Positions 58,367 to 64,000 of a stretch of 64,000 bases of DNA are shown in pieces; positions within the stretch are counted from its first letter, which is position 1; each line of letters opens with the position of its first letter. This DNA comes from Chlorella sorokiniana (taxonomy: Eukaryota; Chlorophyta; Trebouxiophyceae; Chlorellales; Chlorellaceae). Location of the stretch: positions 3,154,016 through 3,218,015 of the forward strand of contig CP084620.1 of the NCBI GenBank assembly GCA_025917655.1, read 5' to 3'. A program made the position numbers and the translations under genes. Below the pieces are notes generated by a model that saw nothing but the letters and a program-made list of their open reading frames with translations, did no database searches and was not told the origin of the DNA.

Positions 58367-58580
58367 GCGCCGATTTCGCTCGAACAAAGGCCGGAACTAA
58401 TGTTTTTGCTCATGAAAACATAAGAATCGAGCGAGTCTGACGCGATTGGAGCAGGTCGGTGCCAACATGTTGTCAGTGCAGGGAAGTGCAAGTTCGCCAG
58501 CGCGCCGATTTCGCTGGAACAAAGGCCCGAACTATTGTTTTTAGACATTGTAGGATACGAATCGAGCGAGTCTGACGCGA
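58367..58580. repeat. Two 79-bp direct repeats
   Basis: Copies at 58367-58445 and 58502-58580 share both ends (GCGCCGATTTCGCT... and ATCGAGCGAGTCTGACGCGA) and differ in the middle. The spacing is 135 bases. On the minus strand both read SSGLCSSEIGALA in the same frame, which may be chance or a remnant of coding sequence. Confidence 0.8.
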
Positions 58581-59079
58581 ACGCAGCAACTTGGTTTCAC
58601 ACTTTTTCAGTGGTCAGCTGGTGGTGCTGGGGCAGCAGAACAGCATGATTGTGTTGCAAGGCTGTGGAACTTGATGCTGTAACTTGCAGGCCAGCCCTGG
58701 AAGACACTTTTGAGCAGCAGGCACGAAAGGAAGCACGTGGATTGGTCCTCTATTCACCACTCTGCACTTGCACCTGCACTTGCACCCCCATCAGGCCAGA
58801 GCACACAGCATAAGTTTGCTGCCAGGAGGTGCATTGTTGGCCTGCAAACTGCATGCCCTTGCTGCAGGGGTGGTGCAGCATGCATGCAGCTGAGTGCAGG
58901 CACAATGTGCAAGGGGAGCCTATGCAAGAACTGCTTGGTCACTCCTGGCCCCCTGGCCATGCAAGGGGGCCTGGCTTGCACCATGCAGATGTCAGGCTGC
59001 AGGCCTCCAATGATGGCACATTGGGTCCCCCTGGCCCCCTGGCAGTCCTACATTCCTTCCAGCAGCAGTACTGCAGTTG

Positions 59080-59100
59080 TACTGCAGGGGGCCTGCAGTA
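59080..59100. repeat. Short perfect inverted repeat
   Basis: Arms TACTGCAG and CTGCAGTA (8 bases each) around a 5-base G/C loop, within a cluster of CTGCAG motifs. No function can be assigned. Confidence 0.7.
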
Positions 59101-59647
59101 CAGGGCAGCACAGCCCCCCTGAAATACACCATCAGAAAGCTGGCTCCCACCAGAAAAAGGTGGTCAGAACCATGGCCAGCCGAGTGGCAGCACCATGCAC
59201 GCATGCAATGTGACAATCCTACCTGATCACATTTTGGATACCTGCCCTCCCCTCAAACACCGTAGCACGGGGCAAGGTGCTTGGGACCCACCACACACAA
59301 TGCTCCCCTGAACTCATGAAAACAGCACCCCCACAACACACACCCCCACACCCACAACACCACAAGAAACCTCCACACAAAAGCATCCTGCATTCCAGCA
59401 CACCCCGACGCATGCCCCGCCCCCGACCGTCGCCACCAACCACCCAACCACCTCCCCTGAAAAGTGCAAACTCCTTGGAAACGTGCCATGCTTGCAATGT
59501 TTACACTCACAAACGATCAGCAACACTCACAGACACTCAACAAAGCACCCCAGCACCACACAGCTCTCGCGCGCGCAGCGCGCGCTCACGCCCGCACCGC
59601 CGCTCAGCCACATGCTCCACCTCAGCCTCAAAGCTGCACACCCATCT

Positions 59648-60692
59648 TCATGGAGCCATCCAGCTGCTGGGGGTGTTCCTCCCATACTTGTGATCCCTGG
59701 GCTCCACTCCCCTGCACTTCTTCTTCCAAACCCTCTGGCTGGCATTGAACGCGTCGTCCGCCACCGCCACGTGCCACGGAGCCGCGCACGACTTCACAAA
59801 GCACTCACCAAGGTGGGCCACAATGTACCTCTCCTTCCCGCCAGGCCCTGAGCTCCTTGCATCCACATCAAAGGGAAACTGGGACACATCTGCAGGGGCA
59901 CCAGGCCTCTGCTCACACACTGCCGCCGCCGCAGCCCCCCCGCCGCTGCTGCCGCCGCCACAAAACACGACACTCACCGGTGTACCCATTCTTCATGTAC
60001 GCCACCAAAACGTGCAGGCCGACGTAAACACGAAACTCCGACTCCGTCTGCGACACGCCAACCGCCTCAGAAAGCCCAAACCGCCGGAGTACTGCTCGCA
60101 CGTACCGCTCACCTCCCCTCTGGGAGGGCCCCAAGTGCCGTTTCGCTTCTCCGTCAACTCCAGGTCGCCGTAAAGGTCGAACTCCAAGTACGCGTACCCG
60201 CCAGGATCGCGACTCAGCACCACCCGACGGTCAGGCGGGCGGGCGGCGCCGCCAGGCAGCGCACGCACCTCTGCAAAGTTCTCAGCAAGCCTCCTCTTGC
60301 AGGCTGGCAGCACACACCCAGTGAAGATGTCCTCCTCCTTCTTGCAGTGCATGCTGTCCCTCACCAGCTTGGGCCACTGCAGCCAGCTGTCCTCCGCCGA
60401 CGCCGCCGACAGCGCCACGCCGTGCCCGTCCTCGTCGCCCAACAAGGTGAAGGACTCCAGCTGCTTGGAGCCCTTGAAGCAGGGGTGTAGCACATGCTTC
60501 ACCATCCTCCCACTCAGTTCTGCTGACCCTCACAACTGACAGCTGCCTGCTGCCACCCTCCAGCACTGTGCACCTCAGCAAGCTGCCCTTCGATGCCTTC
60601 TTCGAAAAGCAGCGGAGCAGCAGCTTCCTCTGATACCTCTGCCTGCCTGCCCCCCTCCTGGCTGCCTTCCGTTTCTGCCTCCTGGTCACCAT
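59648..60692 (-). CDS. Hypothetical subtelomeric protein
   Basis: Not recognised. Exon 1 is 60692-59978 and exon 2 is 59889-59648, joined in phase (ACC G|AT), about 320 residues. The N-terminus is strongly basic (MVTRRQKRKAARRGAGRQRY), so nuclear or nucleic-acid-binding. Central features: LHPCFKGSKQLESFTLLGDE, a Cys/Lys-rich CVLPACKRRLAENFAE, and YLEFDLYGDLELTEKRNGTW. Exon 2 gives FPFDVDARSSGPGGKERYIV and VAVADDAFNASQRVWKKKC, ending NTPSSWMAP. One frame break is needed near 60505-60520 (after SRTEWE). It lies about 175 bases downstream of the recombinase-like gene on the same strand, and the two could belong to one mobile or telomere-linked unit. That is inference only. Confidence 0.5.
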
Positions 60693-60867
60693 GCCTCTGC
60701 AGTGCATGCACAGGGGTTGGGGTCACATGGGAGGGTGAGCACATGGTGAGAGGGAGAGCAAATAATGAAGCTAAGGTAGGGGGCGAAGGGAGCCTGCGCA
60801 ACGGCGCAGGCACAGAATGCCTGACTAAAAGCCTGACTAAAAGAAAATAAGTGCTAGGAAGAAGGAG

Positions 60868-63490
60868 CTAGGGGCTCATGCTCTGTGCAGAATCATAGTC
60901 TTCAGAAGAGGAGGAGCAAAGGTCAATCTCAATGTCCCAGCCCTCCTCCTCCTCCGCCGCCGCCGGCCACTCCGGCTCCGCCTTCACCGCCACCAAGCCC
61001 TGCTGCTGCTGCTGCAGCTGGGCAAGCTGCTGCACAACTTGGGACTGGAACTGCTGCTGCTGCTGGTGCATCTCCACAAGCTGCTGCCTCAGCTCTGCTG
61101 GCTTGGGCTCCAGGGCTGGCACCAGGGGCAGCGCCGCAGGCGCCGCACCCGCCAGCTCCGCCAGCGGGTCCACCGCAGCCGTGCCAGCCTGCTGCAAGGC
61201 CACATGCCTGTAGTGCTCCATGTGCAGCTGGGACACCCTCATCTGCTCCAGCTTGAAGGTGGGGAAGTAGGTGGCCATCCACTGGTACAAGGAGTTGCCC
61301 ATCCCCCACGCCGCCGACTCGTTGTCCGGCCCAGCGCCGCCGCGTGACATGCGGTCAGTGATGAACACATGCCTCCCAAACTTGGGGCACAGCCTGACCC
61401 ACTTCTGCAATGGGGGAGCAGGCAGGGTGGGGTGGTCAGGCTTGGGCATGCAGTGGATGCTTGCAAGGGAGGGGGCTGGCCGGCGCTGCGCCGGTACCGC
61501 TTCCGTACCGCAGCAGCGCACCCACCCACCTTGAAGATCCTGGTGACTGAGGAGGAGCTCATGGGGACACCACCATCCAAGGTGCAGAAGGCTGTCTTGG
61601 TGCCCTGCACACACACCAAGGGGGCTGGCTCAGAAAAGCACCACGAGCGCGGCACCGCACACGCCCCCGCAAGCCCGCCCCGCACCTCAGCGGCGATCAC
61701 GCCGTAGCAGTGGCTGAACCACACATCCATCCAGATGAGCATGGAGGGGGAAGGGGTAGGTGATGGGGGCCCTGTCCCTCTGGCTGCTGTGGTCAGAGGT
61801 CTTGTGGTGGGGGATGAAGAGGGAGTAGCCGCCACCAGGCGTGCGCAGAATGCCGTTGCCGCGGCAGCGCGACACGCGGCAGCTGCCCATGGGGCAGCTC
61901 TCAGGCCAATGGTCAGGGTGGCACAGGGAGGTGAACCACTCTGGCCTCCAGGGTGTCAGATGGGCCATCCAGCAGCAGAGCATGAGGCCCTTGCCCCAGG
62001 CCTCGGCCGCGGCGCGCACAGCGGGGTGGCCGGCATGCGACTCGAACAGGCGCAGCTCTGGGAACTTGAAGGAGGTGGAGGTGACAGTGCTGGTGGCAGG
62101 GGAGCCCCCAATTGCATCTGGAAGGGCCTGCAAGGGAGGGGGGGGAGGGGCAGGCAGCCACATGGATGGGAGGGGGAGGCACAGCGTACAGCCCACGTAC
62201 ATCGCCCGTACCGCCACCAGTACAGCAGCCAGAGCAAGGTGCAGAAGGCTGGCACCCACCTTCATGAGCTCCACAGCCTTCTTCTTCTCCTCCTCAATGA
62301 AAGCAATGAGCTCAGGGGCATCCTTCCACTGGGCCCCCTCCATCAGGGCCTTGTAGTCGAAGGGCACGTGGCGGCAGATTTTGCGCAGCTGGTGCTTGAG
62401 GCTGGCAAGCTGGCTCTCCTGCTCCTTGAACTGCCTCTGCTTGGCTGCACCATAGGGCTGGGGGCTGAGGCCTTGAGGAAGTGCAGCAGCCTGAGGACAG
62501 AGTGGCAGGTCTTGGCCATGTAGTCGCCGCCGCGCCGCCATCAGCACCGAGAGGTAGCGCAGGAAGGACACAAAGTTGTCCCTCAGCACAGCCAGGGTCA
62601 GCCTCTCATTCTCCTGCCTGCAGTGCTTCATGTAGAAGCCATAGTAGGCATTCAGATGGTACAGGGTGTTCTTCCATGTCCCGCAGCAGGCAGCAGGCAG
62701 GGGGGTGGGGCCGCGTCGGCAGCCGGCGACAGGGCGACAGCTGGGCAGGCAGTTGGGGCAGTTCAAAAGCATTTCATGCATGCCAGGACACCAGCAGCCC
62801 CCTCCCTCCCCCTGCACACTTCTGGTTGCCACTCTGCTCAATGCCAGGGGCTCTGTCCAGCCTCACATCATCATGCAAGAACTCCTTGAAGGCCCCGTCT
62901 TGGGGGCCAGCCTCTTGCACGTCCGAGGCGCCGCCGCCGCCAGCCCGAACCGCGACGCCGCAAGCTCCTCAGGGGTGAGCCCATGGGGGCAGCCTCACCA
63001 GCCTCTCCCCTGCCTGAAATACTCAAGGAATGTGGGGGTGGGGGGCATACACACTCAGGGCAGTGCCTCTTGGCACAAGAGAGCAAGGTCACATGGTGGC
63101 TGCGCGGCGGCGCTGGGAAGCGGGCGGCGCACTCACCATGCTGTGTTCATCCTCAGGATCCTCCAGCTCGGGGGTGGAGGGGGGTGGGGGGGGTGGGAGC
63201 TCCTCCAGGCCCAGCAGCTGGGCAAAGGAAGCATCCAGTGGGGCTGAGCAAGGAGAGGGAGGCGAGCGCCGCGCGCACGGCCGCCGCGGGGAGCCAAGCT
63301 GGCCTTGCTGCTGTTGGCTGGATAATCAGCATGATCTATGAGCAGATCAATCTCTGTGGGAGAGGCTCCCATCCAGGCAATGCCCTGGGCCACCCTTTTC
63401 AGTGCACCATTGAAACGCGTGCGACCGACGGGGCGGGCGCCGCCCGGCCGCAAGGCGGCACTGGTGCACACCCGGCCAGTTGGCCCCATC
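60868..63490 (-). CDS. Degenerate tyrosine-recombinase-like subtelomeric protein
   Basis: Exons: 63490-~63250, ~63242-63137, ~62990-62820, ~62744-62260, 62127-61686, 61604-61530 and 61404-60868. Exon 4 has helices like an integrase core-binding domain (TWKNTLYHLNAYYGFYMKHC, LRDNFVSFLRYLSVL, then, after a frame break, TCHSVLRLLHFLKA). Exon 5 has GLMLCCWMAHLTPWRPEWFT, where Arg could match catalytic Arg I, and LFIPHHKTSDHSSQRDRAPI, where Lys could match the beta-hairpin Lys. Exon 7 has LEQMRVSQLHMEHYRHVALQ, a possible but imperfect second Arg box. No clear nucleophilic Tyr motif follows. The C-terminus is Gln-rich and coiled, ending in an acidic tail. Frame breaks lie near 61740, 62520, 62450 and 62900. 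The start at 63490 is about 120 bases from the telomere repeats. A Crypton-like origin is possible; it could also be an unrelated helical protein. Confidence 0.4.
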
Positions 63491-63607
63491 AAAGCTGAAA
63501 CCAGCAGCTGGACTGTGGTTTCAGGGCTGATGGTGAAGGAATGGAGAAAGTGTGCATCTGCAGCCCAGAGAGAGAAAGTTTGGAGTGACCTAAACATGCT
63601 TTACGCG

Positions 63608-64000
63608 GGTTTAGGTTTTTAGGGTTTTTTAGGTTTTAGGTTTTAGGGGTTTAGGGTTTAGGGTTTTAGGGTTCCGGGTTCCGGGTTTAGGGTTAAGGTT
63701 TTTGGGTTTTAGGGTTTAGGGTTTAGGGTTTAGGTTTAGGTTTTAGGGTTTTAGGGTTTAGGTTTTTTTAGGTTTTAGGTTTTAGGGTTTAGGGTTTAGG
63801 GTTTAGGGTTTAGGGTTTTTAGGGTTTAGGGTTTAGGGTTTAGGGTTTAGGGTTTAGGGTTTAGGGTTTAGGGTTTAGGGTTTAGGGTTTAGGGTTTAGG
63901 GTTTAGGGTTTAGGGTTTAGGGTTTAGGGTTTAGGGTTTAGGGTTTAGGGTTTAGGGTTTAGGGTTTAGGGTTTAGGGTTTAGGGTTTAGGGTTTAGGGT
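63608..64000 (+). repeat. Telomere, TTTAGGG repeats
   Basis: From 63608 to about 63820 the array is degenerate (TTTTAGGG, TTAGG, TTTTTAGGG and TTCCGGG variants). From about 63820 to the window end it is perfect TTTAGGG, about 26 units. The G-rich strand runs 5' to 3' toward 64000, as expected for the right end of a chromosome. TTTAGGG is the Arabidopsis-type repeat also found in Chlorella. Confidence 0.98.

Larger units (their letters stand above)
55280..59647. other. Gene-poor, repeat-bearing subtelomeric region (4.4 kb)
   Basis: No gene is supported. The first part, to about 57.3 kb, is GC-rich with Pro/His-rich frames on the minus strand (one, at 55770-56222, reads MAQQNQAPPQGSAGG near its middle) that match no family. 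From about 57.3 to 58.7 kb the base composition drops toward AT. A pair of 79-bp repeats lies near 58.4-58.6 kb. 58.7-59.1 kb has many CTGCAG/GGGGCC palindromic patches; 59.3-59.4 kb is CA/CCC-rich. Confidence 0.6.

Noticed and set aside
63608-64000. CRISPR-like regular repeats
   Set aside because: The repeats are 7 bases with no spacers and match the TTTAGGG telomere.
1-64000. Bacterial or organellar origin suggested by MinE, gluconokinase and GuaD-like genes
   Set aside because: All three carry spliceosomal introns, MinE has a transit-like leader, and the contig ends in a telomere.

Overview
The window is nuclear DNA from the end of a chromosome of a GC-rich unicellular green alga, most likely of the Chlorella group (Trebouxiophyceae). 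Four things support this. Genes are dense and cut into many short exons with GT-AG introns and C/T-rich acceptor tracts. Protein families are plant-type and plastid-type (MinE, the chlorophyll b reductase NOL, an OSA1-type ABC1 kinase, a GTE bromodomain factor). TGTAA motifs follow several stop codons. The right end is an array of TTTAGGG, the plant/Chlorella telomere repeat, running off the window with the G-rich strand pointing outward. No rRNA, tRNA or CRISPR was recognised.

Layout. 1-26 kb holds single-copy housekeeping and plastid genes: a partial gluconokinase (-), plastid division factor MinE (+), NOL (-), a GTE/BET-like bromodomain-NET factor (+), an ABC1K7/8-type kinase (+), an unusual protein joining a decayed Nudix domain to double-stranded-RNA-binding folds (+), and a guanine-deaminase-like enzyme (-). 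From 24.6 to 39.4 kb comes a cluster of F-box/leucine-rich proteins: two on +, two on - lying in a 3-kb tandem duplication, one 3'-truncated gene fragment made by that duplication, and the longer parent gene of the fragment. A small mitochondrial B12D/NDUFA4-like gene sits inside the cluster. From 39.7 to 52.3 kb lie a TPR-ankyrin-MYND protein and a secreted ShK-fasciclin protein, both on -. A GT92-like membrane glycosyltransferase (+) follows. 55.3-59.6 kb is gene-poor and repeat-bearing. The last 4 kb before the telomere has two minus-strand genes, an unknown protein and a degenerate tyrosine-recombinase-like protein whose start lies only about 120 bases from the telomeric repeats.

How the genes work together. 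There are no operons; neighbours are related mainly by cellular theme. MinE, NOL and the ABC1 kinase all act in the plastid. The F-box/LRR cluster, the 3-kb duplication, the recombinase-like gene and the simple repeats show the usual shift from stable genes to fast-evolving subtelomeric DNA.

One caution applies throughout. Nearly every multi-exon gene is broken at one or more places by an apparent single-base gain or loss inside an otherwise well-conserved exon. Two near-identical duplicated segments differ at exactly such sites, with one copy in frame and the other not. Uncorrected long-read errors are the most likely cause, so frame breaks should not be read as pseudogenes without checking reads. 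Exon borders below are read by eye from splice signals and family similarity.
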